Part shown: piece by piece, positions 17,379-27,021 of the stretch
How the letters are laid out: each line of letters opens with the position of its first letter
How positions within the stretch are numbered: the stretch's first letter is position 1
Assembly: GCA_017646805.1 (NCBI GenBank)
Contig: JAGCLW010000014.1
Span: 1-64,000, forward strand
Direction: 5' to 3'
From: Paludibacteraceae bacterium
GTDB lineage: Bacteria > Bacteroidota > Bacteroidia > Bacteroidales > Paludibacteraceae
DNA length: 64,000 nucleotides
Position numbers and translations under genes: made by a program
The notes under the pieces: generated by a model
Database searches by the model: none
Seen by the model: the letters and a program-made list of their open reading frames with translations, nothing else
What the model was told of the DNA's origin: nothing

Positions 17379-19331
17379 TTAACAAACAGTCATCATTGCT
17401 TCTACTTCCTCTTTTACTTTCGTTGCAAAATCTTGAACAGAAAGCACTCCCATATCTCCTTCTCCTTGTTTACGAATAGAAACTTGATTATTTTCAGCTT
17501 CTTTTTCTCCGACAATCAACATATATGGAATACGTTTCAATTCATTATCACGAATTTTACGACCAATTTTTTCATTACGATCATCAACAATTGTGCGAAT
17601 ATCTTGTGCATTCAAAGTTTCCGCAACTTGATTCGCATAATCATTGAATTTCTCACTAATAGGAAGAACAACAACTTGATCCGGAGTAAGCCATAATGGA
17701 AATTTACCGGCTGTATGCTCTATCAAAACCGCAACAAATCGTTCCATACTTCCAAATGGAGCACGATGAATCATTACCGGACGATGTTTTTTGTTATCTT
17801 CTCCGGTGTATTCAAGTTGAAAACGTTCCGGAAGATTATAATCGACTTGGATTGTTCCCAATTGCCAACGACGACCAATTGCATCTTTAACCATAAAATC
17901 TAATTTTGGTCCATAGAATGCAGCCTCTCCAAGTTCTACTTTTGCATTCAAACCTTTGTATTTACAAGCTTCAACAATAGCTGTTTCGGCTTTTTCCCAA
18001 ACATCGTCGGATCCAATGTATTTTTCTTTATTATTTGGATCTCGAAGAGAAATTTGAGCTTCAAAATTTTCAAAATTCAAAGCTTTAAAGATTATGAAAA
18101 TAATGTCCATTACTTTCATAAATTCTTCTTTTAATTGATCTGGACGACAAAAGATATGAGCATCATCTTGAGTGAACGAACGTACACGTGTCAAACCATG
18201 AAGTTCTCCACTTTGTTCGTAACGATAAACCGTACCGAATTCTGCATAACGAAGTGGCAAGTCTTTATACGAATGCGGTGTAAGTTTATAAATCTCGCAA
18301 TGATGAGGACAATTCATCGGCTTAAGCAAATATTCTTCTCCTTCTTCTGGAGTATGAATTGGCTGAAAAGAGTCTTGTCCATATTTTGCATAATGCCCTG
18401 AAGTCACCCAAAGTTCTTTCTGTCCTATATGAGGAGTCATAACTTGTTGGTAACCAAATTTTTTCTGAATACGTTTCAAGAAGTCTTCAAGACGAAGACG
18501 AAGTGCTGTCCCTTTTGGCAACCAAAGAGGCAATCCCTTTCCTACCGATTCTGAAAATGCAAAAAGTTCTAATTCTCTTCCTATCTTACGATGATCACGT
18601 TTTTTTGCTTCTTCCATCAATGCAAGATATTCATCAAGCATTTTTTTCTTTGGAAAAGAAATTCCATAAATACGAGTAAGCATCTTACGTTTTTCATCTC
18701 CACGCCAATAAGCACCTGCTACCGCAGTCAATTTTATCGCCTTTATTGGAGCCGTAGATGGCAAATGTGGACCTTTGCATAAATCAGTAAAATTTCCTTG
18801 AGTATATGTTGTGATCGTTCCATCTTCCAATTCTGAAATCAACTCACATTTATACGTTTCTCCTCTTTCGGAAAACATTTTCAAAGCATCGTTTTTCGAA
18901 ATTTCTTGACGAACAAGATTTTCTTTTTTAGCCACAAGTTCCATCATCTTATTTTCTATTGTAGCCAAATCACTTTCCTTAATGGTTGCTTCCGCAGGAT
19001 CTACATCATAATAAAATCCATTTTCAATAGCAGGACCTATACCAAATTGAATTTTAGGATAAAGTTCTTGAAGTGCTTCTGCAAGGAGGTGAGCCGATGT
19101 GTGCCAAAAAGCATGTTTTCCTTCTGCATCGTCCCATTTATGAAGACGAATTTCACAATTTTCGTTTATTGATCGATTCAAATCCCAAACTTCATTATTT
19201 ACGCTAACAGAAAGAACTTCTTGAGCCAAACGCGAACTGATACTTTCTGCTATTTGCATTCCGGTTGTTCCGATAGGATACTCTCGTACATTTCCATCGG
19301 GAAAAGTTACTTTTATCATATTGTTATTCAT
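17379..19331 (-). CDS. thrS: Threonyl-tRNA synthetase
   Basis: 650 residues, class II synthetase. An N-terminal TGS domain (about 1-65) is followed by the editing domain, whose zinc-like motif [11 protein letters not shown] is seen near residue 75. The catalytic core shows the class II motifs, including [36 protein letters not shown] and the final [11 protein letters not shown]. The C-terminal anticodon-binding domain ends at 650. It begins 20 bases after argS, so the two synthetase genes form one transcript, closed by the terminator at 17322. Confidence 0.97.
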   Translation of the reverse strand: MNNNMIKVTFPDGNVREYPIGTTGMQIAESISSRLAQEVLSVSVNNEVWDLNRSINENCEIRLHKWDDAEGKHAFWHTSAHLLAEALQELYPKIQFGIGPAIENGFYYDVDPAEATIKESDLATIENKMMELVAKKENLVRQEISKNDALKMFSERGETYKCELISELEDGTITTYTQGNFTDLCKGPHLPSTAPIKAIKLTAVAGAYWRGDEKRKMLTRIYGISFPKKKMLDEYLALMEEAKKRDHRKIGRELELFAFSESVGKGLPLWLPKGTALRLRLEDFLKRIQKKFGYQQVMTPHIGQKELWVTSGHYAKYGQDSFQPIHTPEEGEEYLLKPMNCPHHCEIYKLTPHSYKDLPLRYAEFGTVYRYEQSGELHGLTRVRSFTQDDAHIFCRPDQLKEEFMKVMDIIFIIFKALNFENFEAQISLRDPNNKEKYIGSDDVWEKAETAIVEACKYKGLNAKVELGEAAFYGPKLDFMVKDAIGRRWQLGTIQVDYNLPERFQLEYTGEDNKKHRPVMIHRAPFGSMERFVAVLIEHTAGKFPLWLTPDQVVVLPISEKFNDYANQVAETLNAQDIRTIVDDRNEKIGRKIRDNELKRIPYMLIVGEKEAENNQVSIRKQGEGDMGVLSVQDFATKVKEEVEAMMTVC

Positions 19332-19351
19332 TTTATTTCAAAAAATTTTTT

Positions 19352-21142
19352 TTACATTCTATCTGGCATTTCGATACCCAATAAAAACATTGCTGATTTT
19401 AAAATAATAGCGACCATTTTTGAAAGTTTTAATCGCATAATTTTTATGGATTCGCATTCTTCTTTTAGAATTGAAAAATCATGATAATATTGATTATATT
19501 CTTTTGCCAAATCGTATGTATAATTAGCGATTACCGCAGGACTACATTCTTCTGCAGCTTGAGCAACCACAACTTCAAATGCTGCCATTTTTTGAATCAA
19601 AGCAATTTCTTTTTCATTCAAAACCACGTCTGACAACATTGCGGAAAGATTAAACTCTTCCGCTTTACGAAGTAATGATTTGATTCGAGCATGTGTATAT
19701 TGAATAAATGGACCTGTATTTCCATTAAAATCAATTGATTCTTTTGGATTAAAAGTCATATTTTTTCGTGGATCAACTTTGAGAATAAAGTATTTCAAAG
19801 CTCCTAATCCAACCATTCGTGCAATGTCGTCTGATTCTTCTACCGAAAGTCCATCTAATTTTCCCAATTCTGATGAAATTTCTTTTGCCGTTTGAATCAT
19901 TTCTGCCATCAAATCATCAGCATCGACAACTGTTCCTTCTCGACTTTTCATTTTTCCTTCCGGCAATTCCACCATTCCATAAGAAAAATGCGTCAAATCT
20001 TTTCCCCACTTGAAACCTAACCGATCAAGAAGTATTGACAAAACTTGAAAATGATAATTTTGTTCGTTTCCAACGACATAAATCATTTTATCTATTGGAT
20101 ATTCCGAAAAACGAAGCGACGCTGTCCCTATATCTTGTGTCATATACACAGATGTGCCATCTGCACGAAGCAACAATTTTTCATCTAATCCATCTTTCGT
20201 CAAATCTGCCCACACACTTCCATCTTCTCTTTGATAAAAAACTCCGGTTTTCAATCCCTCTTCCACTTTGTCTTTTCCAAGAAGATATGTTTCTGATTCG
20301 TAATATATTTTATCAAAATCAACACCTAAATTTTTATACGTTTGATCAAATCCATCATAAACCCATTGATTCATTTTTTCCCAAAGCGAACGAACTTCTT
20401 TGTCTCCGGCTTCCCATTTGCGAAGCATTTCTTGAGCCTCAAGCATAAGCGGTGCATTTTTCTTTGCTTCCTCTTCTGTTTGACCTTGAGCCATCAAATT
20501 TTTTATCTCGTTTTTGTAATGCTTATCAAATTCCACATAATAATCTCCGACAAGATGATCGCCTTTTTTCTTAGAAGATTCCGGAGTTTCGCCATTTCCA
20601 TATTTTTGCCAAGCAAGCATTGATTTACAAATATGAATTCCTCGATCGTTAACTATATTTGTTTTAACAACCTTTTTTCCATTAGCTTTCATTATTTCAC
20701 TAATAGAATAGCCCAACAAATTGTTGCGAATATGCCCAAGATGCAATGGTTTGTTTGTGTTTGGAGAAGAATATTCTATCATAACCAATTCGCTATCTTC
20801 CGTCATTTGCTTAAATCCAAATTGAGATCCTTTTTCACTCATATCATTAAGCAAATCAATCCATAAAGAGGACGAAATGGAAAGATTTAGAAATCCCTTG
20901 ATTACATTAAAATCCGAAATTCCAATATTTTGTTGTTTTATCCAATTTCCGATCTCTGCACCTACAAGATCAGGAGATTTTTTAGCAGCTTTAACAAAAG
21001 GAAATATCACTACCGTGAGATCTCCAACAAATTCTTTTTTTGTTTTTTGAATCTGAACGGAAGACATTTCAATTGCTAAATCATACAACTCTTTTACTGC
21101 CAAAACAACTTTTTCTGCAATATTTTGTTCTATCGTAGTCAT
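19352..21142 (-). CDS. argS: Arginyl-tRNA synthetase
   Basis: 596 residues from the ATG at 21142 (MTTIEQNIAEKV). A longer frame reaches 21196, but its start would lie upstream of the promoter box at 21179-21186, so I reject it. Class I features: the HIGH-like signature PLHLGHIRNNLLG near residue 130, the KMSKS-region sequence EGKMKSREG, and a C-terminal DALR anticodon-binding domain containing NYTYDLAKEYNQYYHD. It charges tRNA-Arg. First gene of the argS-thrS unit. Confidence 0.96.
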   Translation of the reverse strand: MTTIEQNIAEKVVLAVKELYDLAIEMSSVQIQKTKKEFVGDLTVVIFPFVKAAKKSPDLVGAEIGNWIKQQNIGISDFNVIKGFLNLSISSSLWIDLLNDMSEKGSQFGFKQMTEDSELVMIEYSSPNTNKPLHLGHIRNNLLGYSISEIMKANGKKVVKTNIVNDRGIHICKSMLAWQKYGNGETPESSKKKGDHLVGDYYVEFDKHYKNEIKNLMAQGQTEEEAKKNAPLMLEAQEMLRKWEAGDKEVRSLWEKMNQWVYDGFDQTYKNLGVDFDKIYYESETYLLGKDKVEEGLKTGVFYQREDGSVWADLTKDGLDEKLLLRADGTSVYMTQDIGTASLRFSEYPIDKMIYVVGNEQNYHFQVLSILLDRLGFKWGKDLTHFSYGMVELPEGKMKSREGTVVDADDLMAEMIQTAKEISSELGKLDGLSVEESDDIARMVGLGALKYFILKVDPRKNMTFNPKESIDFNGNTGPFIQYTHARIKSLLRKAEEFNLSAMLSDVVLNEKEIALIQKMAAFEVVVAQAAEECSPAVIANYTYDLAKEYNQYYHDFSILKEECESIKIMRLKLSKMVAIILKSAMFLLGIEMPDRM

Positions 21143-21178
21143 ATTTATTTTTTCCTTATAAAAACCTAAAATAACGTG

Positions 21179-21186
21179 CAAAGATA
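21179..21186 (-). promoter_or_regulatory. -7 promoter element for argS-thrS
   Basis: Minus strand reads TATCTTTG; leader of about 30 bases to the ATG at 21142. Its position decides the argS start. Confidence 0.6.
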
Positions 21187-21234
21187 GTAAAAACAATTTA
21201 ATTAAATTACTTCCTTTTTGATTTTCAAAAAAAA

Positions 21235-21260
21235 AGAGAACAACATATTGTTATTCTCTT
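21235..21260 (-). terminator. Terminator after the PUR-alpha-like gene
   Basis: AGAGAACAACA and TGTTATTCTCT form a stem with one internal mismatch around a short loop; preceded on the plus strand by A9, hence T-run on the minus strand. Confidence 0.78.
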
Positions 21261-21296
21261 AAAATTCTCAACAAACATTGTCTAAAAAAACAATTT

Positions 21297-21659
21297 TTAT
21301 TCAAATTCTTCCATTGTAAATGAAGATGCTAATTTTTTTGCTTCAGACTCTGCTACACGTTGCTTATTTCTTTCTTCCGTTTCCGGATCTTCTCTTCTAA
21401 TAAAGGATAGAACATCTGAAAATCCTTCTTCAAATTTTGAAAAATCTTCAGGATAAATAAATATTTTGTGTTTTTCAAACGACACTTGAGCATTTTCATC
21501 AAATCCTTTTACTATTTTTTTACTTTCCGTCAAAGCAATATACATTTCCCCGTGTTTGTTCTTTTTCACATCAAGATAATAGATTCGTTTGCCAGCTTTG
21601 ATCGAATGAGAATAAACAATATCTTGCTCTTTTGAATCTCTTTTGTTAAAGTTTTCCAT
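21297..21659 (-). CDS. PUR-alpha-like nucleic-acid-binding protein (DUF3276)
   Basis: 120 residues. The core, about residues 12-85, matches the bacterial PUR-alpha family: IVYSHSIKAGKRIYYLDVK with a KNKHGEMYIALTESKK strand and an IYPEDFSKFEEGF segment. In eukaryotes and in the Borrelia homologue this fold binds single-stranded purine-rich nucleic acid. In Bacteroidota the biological role is not established. The charged C-terminal tail (about 90-120) is low-complexity. Stands alone, with its own terminator. Confidence 0.88.
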   Translation of the reverse strand: MENFNKRDSKEQDIVYSHSIKAGKRIYYLDVKKNKHGEMYIALTESKKIVKGFDENAQVSFEKHKIFIYPEDFSKFEEGFSDVLSFIRREDPETEERNKQRVAESEAKKLASSFTMEEFE

Positions 21660-21841
21660 AAGTAAAATCCTCTTTTGTCGTTTAATAATATTATAACTAT
21701 TTGTCTATCAATTGTACAAGTAAAAAAATACTTCCACATGAAAGGACATGCAAATATGTAAAAAAAAAATGAAATATCCAATTTTTATTTATTTTTTCAA
21801 TGTTTTTTATTTCAAAACAAATTAAAATACATGATTTTTCG

Positions 21842-21849
21842 TATCTTTG
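21842..21849 (+). promoter_or_regulatory. -7 promoter element for nusB-yajC-ybbR-coaE
   Basis: TATCTTTG, with a leader of about 45 bases to the nusB ATG at 21901. Confidence 0.62.
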
Positions 21850-21900
21850 CGGTCGATTTGCTGAAAGAGTTTAGCAAAAAAAATAAATAAAAGAAAAATT

Positions 21901-22854
21901 ATGATTAACAGAACGATTCTACGTATCAAAATATTACAAATATTATTTGCCAGTCAAAGTCAAAAAAAATCCGACGTACAAAAACAGTTAAACGATAACT
22001 TAAAACTGCTACACAATAGTATTGATGCGACATACAATCTTTACGTTTATTTATTGTATTTGATATCAAACGTCACTTCTTACGCAGAACAACTAATAGA
22101 CGAAGGAAAAAACAAACTCCTACCTACGGAGGAAGAACGCAATCCTAATATGCGATTTGTGCAAAATAAATTTGCTCTACAAATTCAAGAAAATATCGCA
22201 ATCAACGAGTACATAGAAAAAACAAAATTTTCATGGAAAAATTTTGATCTCGTTCTTAAAAACATTTACGAAACAATCGTTGCTCAAGATTTCTACAAAG
22301 AATACATGAGCAAAGAAAATTCTTCGTACGAAGAAGACAAAGAATTATGGAGAAATATTTTCAAATCGTGTTTCTACGACAATGAATTTTTTGAAGAAAT
22401 ATTAGAAAATTATTCTATTCATTGGACAGACAATTTAGCCATCGTTCTCACGTTTGTGATAAAAACCATCAAGTTTTTTGATGAAAAAAATGGAGCAAAT
22501 CAAGAAATTCTACCACAATATCAAACTTTAGACACATTATCTTACGCAAATGAACTTTACAAAGATGCTGTTCTAAACGAAGAAAAATATCTGCAATTGA
22601 TTGATAAACAAACTACGGCAGAATGGGATATTGATCGAATTTCTCTAATGGACAAAACAATTCTACAAATAGCATTAGCCGAAATTTGTACATTCCCAAC
22701 CATTCCAATCCAAGTATCCATTAACGAATACGTTGAACTTACAAAAATTTATAGCGACGAAAAAAATGCTAAATTCGTAAACGGAGTCTTGGATAAAATT
22801 TCAAAACGACTTCTTGATGAAGGCTCTATAACAAAAGTAAAATTAGTTAAATAA
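21901..22854 (+). CDS. nusB: Transcription antitermination factor NusB (long Bacteroidota form)
   Basis: 317 residues, about twice the proteobacterial NusB but usual for this phylum. The N-terminus MINRTILRIKILQILFASQS starts the family's helical bundle. The conserved C-terminal part reads WDIDRISLMDKTILQIALAE and IPIQVSINEYVELTKIYSDE, then FVNGVLDKIS. NusB with S10 binds boxA of rRNA leader transcripts. The middle 120 or so residues are a lineage insertion rich in Glu and Lys. First gene of a four-gene unit. Confidence 0.93.
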   Translation: MINRTILRIKILQILFASQSQKKSDVQKQLNDNLKLLHNSIDATYNLYVYLLYLISNVTSYAEQLIDEGKNKLLPTEEERNPNMRFVQNKFALQIQENIAINEYIEKTKFSWKNFDLVLKNIYETIVAQDFYKEYMSKENSSYEEDKELWRNIFKSCFYDNEFFEEILENYSIHWTDNLAIVLTFVIKTIKFFDEKNGANQEILPQYQTLDTLSYANELYKDAVLNEEKYLQLIDKQTTAEWDIDRISLMDKTILQIALAEICTFPTIPIQVSINEYVELTKIYSDEKNAKFVNGVLDKISKRLLDEGSITKVKLVK

Positions 22855-22868
22855 TAAAATAATCTCAC

Positions 22869-23180
22869 ATGGAAATGCTAAACATTTTATTACAAGCTCA
22901 AGAGGGAGCTCAAGGATCCGGAATGATGAATATCATAATGATCGTCTTAATGATTGTTGTTTTTTATTTTTTCATGATTCGTCCTCAACAAAAGAAACAA
23001 AAAGAACTTCAAAACTTTCAAAACTCACTGACAAAAGGCTCTAAAGTATTAACAGCAAGTGGTGTTTATGGAAAAATCACCGGAGTTGCCGACAACTATT
23101 TCATGGTAGAAATTGCCAACAACGTAGAAATTAAAGTTCAAAAATCTTCCGTTTATCCAACAAACGAAGAAACAAAATAA
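22869..23180 (+). CDS. yajC: Preprotein translocase subunit YajC
   Basis: 103 residues. One transmembrane helix at about residues 20-38 precedes [17 protein letters not shown] and the small cytoplasmic domain TKGSKVLTASGVYGKITGV. YajC associates with SecDF and the Sec channel. Between nusB and the YbbR-like gene, an order common in Bacteroidales. Confidence 0.95.
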   Translation: MEMLNILLQAQEGAQGSGMMNIIMIVLMIVVFYFFMIRPQQKKQKELQNFQNSLTKGSKVLTASGVYGKITGVADNYFMVEIANNVEIKVQKSSVYPTNEETK

Positions 23181-23185
23181 ACATT

Positions 23186-24175
23186 TTGAAAAATTTAACA
23201 AAAAAAATACTACAAAAGATTAGGACCTACCTTACAGGCAACGTCCTAATCTTTTTTGTTTGTATTATCGTATCTTGTGTTTTTTGGTTTCTATTTACTT
23301 ATAGCGAAAATATCGTTTACGAATACGAAGTTCCTATAAAAATCACAAATTTGCCCGACAAATACATTATCACAAGCAAAGTGCCTCAAAAAATCCGCGT
23401 TACAAGTAGCGACATTGGATTTCATCAATTGCATCTACATTGGAAAAAAGACAAATTACCAGCGTTACAGATTGACATGACATATTTGGTTGACACAACT
23501 CAAAGACAATACACCGTCAACAACAAAATGCTCCGAAAAATACTACACGATTATCCTTATACCTCAACCAAACAAAGAATCATAGAAACGTATCCGAAAG
23601 AATTCACCTTTCACTATGAAATTTTGCATGAAAAAGTTGTTCCGATCATACTCGTTGATTCTTCTGACATCAACGACAATTTCATGTTGAAAAATCAAAT
23701 ACAATTAAATCATCAAAAAGTTAAAATTTTTGGAAACAAAACGCTTCTCGATTCTATAAATTATGTTTATACAAAACCTATTTTGGACACAAACATAACA
23801 GAAAATAAAAACATTAAATTAGCATTAGACATCAATCCTCGTCTAAAAACCGATCTAAACGAAGTTACCGCAATTATAAAAATAGAACGAACAACAGAAA
23901 AATCATTAGAAATTCCAATCAACATAATCAATGTACCTCAAGGTACAATCGTACGAATTTTTCCTTCCGTCGCAAAAGTTACATTTATGGTTGGACTTTC
24001 TCATTACAAAAAAATTACGGCACAAGATTTCTCGCTCACATTGGATTATCTCCAATTGCAAAGCACAACAGACAATGACATTACCAAAGGAAAACTAAAT
24101 ATTTCGACCAAACACCCTTTTGTAAAATCAATACGGTTATCACCAAACGAAGTAGATTATGTCATCGAACAATAA
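23186..24175 (+). CDS. YbbR-like domain protein
   Basis: 329 residues starting at TTG, 5 bases after yajC; no ATG or GTG gives a better start and the TTG places a transmembrane helix at about residues 19-38. The outside part repeats beta-rich YbbR-like units (PIKITNLPDKYIITSK..., later IPINIINVPQGTIVRI). In Firmicutes the YbbR protein CdaR regulates a diadenylate cyclase; no cyclase gene is adjacent here, so the role is open. Overlaps coaE by 17 bases. Confidence 0.82.
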   Translation: MKNLTKKILQKIRTYLTGNVLIFFVCIIVSCVFWFLFTYSENIVYEYEVPIKITNLPDKYIITSKVPQKIRVTSSDIGFHQLHLHWKKDKLPALQIDMTYLVDTTQRQYTVNNKMLRKILHDYPYTSTKQRIIETYPKEFTFHYEILHEKVVPIILVDSSDINDNFMLKNQIQLNHQKVKIFGNKTLLDSINYVYTKPILDTNITENKNIKLALDINPRLKTDLNEVTAIIKIERTTEKSLEIPINIINVPQGTIVRIFPSVAKVTFMVGLSHYKKITAQDFSLTLDYLQLQSTTDNDITKGKLNISTKHPFVKSIRLSPNEVDYVIEQ

Positions 24176-24761
24176 ACCAATAACCATTGGAATTACCGGA
24201 GGAATCGGAAGCGGAAAAAGTACGGTCTGTCGGATATTAAAAAATATGAATTTGCCAATTTATGATGCAGATTCGCAAAGTAAAATTCTTTGCAACACAA
24301 ATTTCAAACTCAAGTTTGCTCTTACCGAAAATTTTGGGACAACAATATACGATACGCAAGGAAATTTGGATCGACAAAAATTTGCTTCAATTATTTTTTC
24401 AAACACAGAATTGCTAAACAAAGCAAATAACATTATACATCCAATTGTTAGCGAAGACTTTCTGAAATGGAAACTACAACAAAATTCGCCAATCGTCATT
24501 GTTGAAAGTGCCATTCTATGTTTTTGCGAATTGAAAAATAAAGTAGATAAAATTCTTGTTGTTGTGGCAGAAAAAGAAACAAGAATTGAACGAGTGATGA
24601 AAAGATCAAATCTTACAAGAAACGAAGTTCTTTCTCGCATACAACACCAAATTTCGGAAAATGAATTGGTAAAGATGAGCGACTTCGTTGTTCAAAATAA
24701 TCCTGATCAACTCCTTATTCCTCAAATCGAAACAATTATTTCTTCATTGATAAAACCCTAA
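24159..24761 (+). CDS. coaE: Dephospho-CoA kinase
   Basis: 200 residues, last step of coenzyme A synthesis. The P-loop GITGGIGSGKS is at residues 9-19; YDADSQSK (about 36-43) follows, then the DRQKFASIIF and IIHPIV motifs. A basic segment VMKRSNLTRNEVLSRI matches the lid. It starts inside the end of the YbbR-like gene (17-base overlap), which suggests translational coupling. Confidence 0.96.
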   Translation: MSSNNKPITIGITGGIGSGKSTVCRILKNMNLPIYDADSQSKILCNTNFKLKFALTENFGTTIYDTQGNLDRQKFASIIFSNTELLNKANNIIHPIVSEDFLKWKLQQNSPIVIVESAILCFCELKNKVDKILVVVAEKETRIERVMKRSNLTRNEVLSRIQHQISENELVKMSDFVVQNNPDQLLIPQIETIISSLIKP

Positions 24762-24797
24762 AAAAAAAATCGTACATTTTAGTGTACGATTTTTTTA
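24760..24797. terminator. Bidirectional terminator between coaE and rlmD
   Basis: ATCGTACA (24769-24776) and TGTACGAT (24783-24790), loop of 6, with A run on the left and T run on the right. Confidence 0.9.
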
Positions 24798-24802
24798 TTT
24801 TT

Positions 24803-26212
24803 TTATCTTTTTTCCAACAACACAACATTTTCTACATGATGCGTATGAGGAAACATATCAACCGGTTGAACCTTCATTACTTTATATTTTTCGTCAAGCA
24901 AAGCAAGATCTCTTGCTTGTGTCGCAGGATTGCAACTAACGTAAACAATTCGTTTTGGAGTTGCAAATAAAATGGTATTTATCACATCTTCGTGCATTCC
25001 GGCACGTGGAGGATCTGTTATGATAACATCTGGCGAACCATGTTGATTGATAAATTCTTGAGTCAAAATATCTTTCATATCTCCCGCAAAAAACAACGTA
25101 TTCTTCAATCCATTCAATGTTGCATTTTCTTTTGCATCTTCGATTGCTTCCGGAACATACTCGATACCAATCACTTTTTTACACGAACGAGCAATAAAAT
25201 TAGCTATCGTTCCCGTTCCCGTATATAAATCATAAACCAATTCTTCGCCCGTAAAATTAGCAAAATCACGCACAACTTTATACAATTCGTATGCTTGCAA
25301 ACTATTCGTTTGATAAAATGATTTTGGTCCAACCTTAAACTTCAATCCTTCCATTTCTTCTTCAATAAAATCTTTCCCGGCATAAACAACAACTTCCTGA
25401 TCCATAATCGTATCATTTGCCTTTTGATTGATGACATAAAGCAACGATGTAATTTCTGGAAAAGTATTTTTCAAATGTTCCATCAACAAATTGATTTGCT
25501 CCATTTTTTTCTCATAAAACACAACGATCAACATTTTTTCTCCCGTTGAAGCTGTGCGAATGATAAGATTACGCAACAATCCTCCCTTGTTTCTCAAATC
25601 AAAAAACGTCAAACTATTCATCAATGCAAAATTTTTCACATCAAGACGTACCTGATTAGAAAATTCTTCTTGCAAATAACATTTTTTTATATCAAGCACT
25701 TTGTCAAACAATTTCGGAATATGAAATCCAAGACCATTCGTCTCAACTTCAACTCCTTGACTTGCATCAAGTTCTTCATAAGTCATCCAACGTTTATTGG
25801 AAAATGTAAATTCCAACTTATTTCGATAATATTGCGTTTGACGCGAACCAAGAATCGGCATAAATTCCGGCAATTCCACTTTCCCGATACGCTCCAAATT
25901 ATCCTTTACTTGTCTTTGTTTGTACGCAATTTGCATTTCATACGGAACATGTTGCCACTTGCAACCTCCACACACACCAAAATGTTCGCAAAAAGGAGTT
26001 ACTCTATTCGGAGATTCACTGACCATCTTCACCACACGTCCTTCCATATACGCATTTTTTTTACGCGTAATCTGAAGATCAACCACATCACCAGGACAAA
26101 CATGAGAAACAAAAATCACTTTCCCTTCGTGTTTTGCAATCGCCATTCCTTCGGCGGCAAAATCAATAATCTCTACATTTTCTAAAATTGGATATTGTTT
26201 CTTTTTTCGCAT
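24803..26212 (-). CDS. rlmD: 23S rRNA (uracil-5)-methyltransferase, RlmD/TrmA family
   Basis: 469 residues: N-terminal TRAM domain (about 8-60), then the iron-sulphur ligands in CEHFGVCGGCKWQH (about 72-85), then the SAM-dependent methyltransferase with YDLYTGTGTIANF, DPPRAGMHEDV and the nucleophile Cys in YVSCNPATQARDL. Family members methylate U1939 or U747 of 23S rRNA or U54 of tRNA. The TRAM plus Fe-S arrangement favours the RlmD/RlmC rRNA group; the exact base is not provable here. Own promoter at 26262. Confidence 0.9.
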   Translation of the reverse strand: MRKKKQYPILENVEIIDFAAEGMAIAKHEGKVIFVSHVCPGDVVDLQITRKKNAYMEGRVVKMVSESPNRVTPFCEHFGVCGGCKWQHVPYEMQIAYKQRQVKDNLERIGKVELPEFMPILGSRQTQYYRNKLEFTFSNKRWMTYEELDASQGVEVETNGLGFHIPKLFDKVLDIKKCYLQEEFSNQVRLDVKNFALMNSLTFFDLRNKGGLLRNLIIRTASTGEKMLIVVFYEKKMEQINLLMEHLKNTFPEITSLLYVINQKANDTIMDQEVVVYAGKDFIEEEMEGLKFKVGPKSFYQTNSLQAYELYKVVRDFANFTGEELVYDLYTGTGTIANFIARSCKKVIGIEYVPEAIEDAKENATLNGLKNTLFFAGDMKDILTQEFINQHGSPDVIITDPPRAGMHEDVINTILFATPKRIVYVSCNPATQARDLALLDEKYKVMKVQPVDMFPHTHHVENVVLLEKR

Positions 26213-26261
26213 AACAAAATATATAATTCATTAAAAATACACTTCTTTTTTTTCAGGGTTG

Positions 26262-26269
26262 CAAAGATA
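26262..26269 (-). promoter_or_regulatory. -7 promoter element for rlmD
   Basis: Minus strand reads TATCTTTG; leader of about 45 bases. Confidence 0.6.
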
Positions 26270-26308
26270 CAAAAAAAGAGATAAAATCACTTTATATCAA
26301 AATTTTAT

Positions 26309-26316
26309 TATATTTG
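26309..26316 (+). promoter_or_regulatory. -7 promoter element for the small secreted gene at 26361
   Basis: TATATTTG, with about 37 bases of leader to the ATG at 26361. It faces away from the rlmD promoter 40 bases to the left. Confidence 0.6.
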
Positions 26317-26360
26317 CACTGATATAAATTTATTTTTTAAACTAAAAAAACATATTTATC

Positions 26361-26939
26361 ATGAAAAAAATTTTAATTTCAATTTGCCTCACATTGGCGA
26401 CACTTGTTTCTGTTGCCCAAAATTCAGAACACTTAAAATTTAAAGGAGTCCCAATCAACGGAACACTTTCTGAATTTGTAAAAAAAATGCAAAATGCCGG
26501 ATTTTCTTTCATCGGCAATGAAGACGGAACCTCTTTCTTACGAGGAGATTTTGCAGGATTCAAAGGTTGTATCATCGGAGTTTCTACAATCAAAAACGTA
26601 AACGTTGTAAATTCTATTGGAGTCATATTTCCTATGCGAGAAACTTGGAGCGACCTCGAAAGCGATTATAATCAATTAAAATCGATGCTGACTCAAAAAT
26701 ACGGAGAACCGGCAAATGTCATAGAAACTTTTCAAGGATTATTGATAAATTCCAACGACGATAAATTAAGAGATTTAGAATATGATCGTTGTACTTATCA
26801 AACAACATTTGAAACAAAAAACGGTGACATTCAGTTATCTTTAGAAAAAGGAGATAGTTTTCAATATTTCGTACTTTTGAAATATTTTGATAAAATAAAC
26901 ACTCAAACAGTTGAAAATGCGGCAATTGATGATTTGTAA
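26361..26939 (+). CDS. Small secreted protein of unknown function
   Basis: 192 residues with a signal peptide (MKKILISICLTLATLVSVAQ, cleavage near 20). The mature part alternates strands and helices: LKFKGVPINGTLSEFVKKMQ, then DFAGFKGCIIGV and a Trp/Leu-rich helix WSDLESDYNQLKSMLTQKYG. Short proteins with this pattern occur in Bacteroidales, but I cannot name a domain. It has one cysteine in the mature part and no lipobox, so a soluble periplasmic protein is likely. Alone, with its own promoter and terminator. Confidence 0.78.
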   Translation: MKKILISICLTLATLVSVAQNSEHLKFKGVPINGTLSEFVKKMQNAGFSFIGNEDGTSFLRGDFAGFKGCIIGVSTIKNVNVVNSIGVIFPMRETWSDLESDYNQLKSMLTQKYGEPANVIETFQGLLINSNDDKLRDLEYDRCTYQTTFETKNGDIQLSLEKGDSFQYFVLLKYFDKINTQTVENAAIDDL

Positions 26940-26964
26940 AATCATTTAATTTGCAAAGACAAAA

Positions 26965-26994
26965 AAAGACGAAAAAATTTTTTCGTCTTTTTTT
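26965..26994. terminator. Bidirectional terminator between the 26361 gene and the TPM gene
   Basis: AAAGACGAAAAAA and TTTTTTCGTCTTT form a perfect 13-bp palindrome followed by a T run. Confidence 0.88.
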
Positions 26995-27021
26995 ATTTTA
27001 CTTTTTTATAGAAAAATAACT

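Noticed and set aside
21143-21196. An N-terminal extension of argS
   Set aside because: Its start would lie upstream of the -7 box at 21179-21186, and the added residues do not resemble the family.
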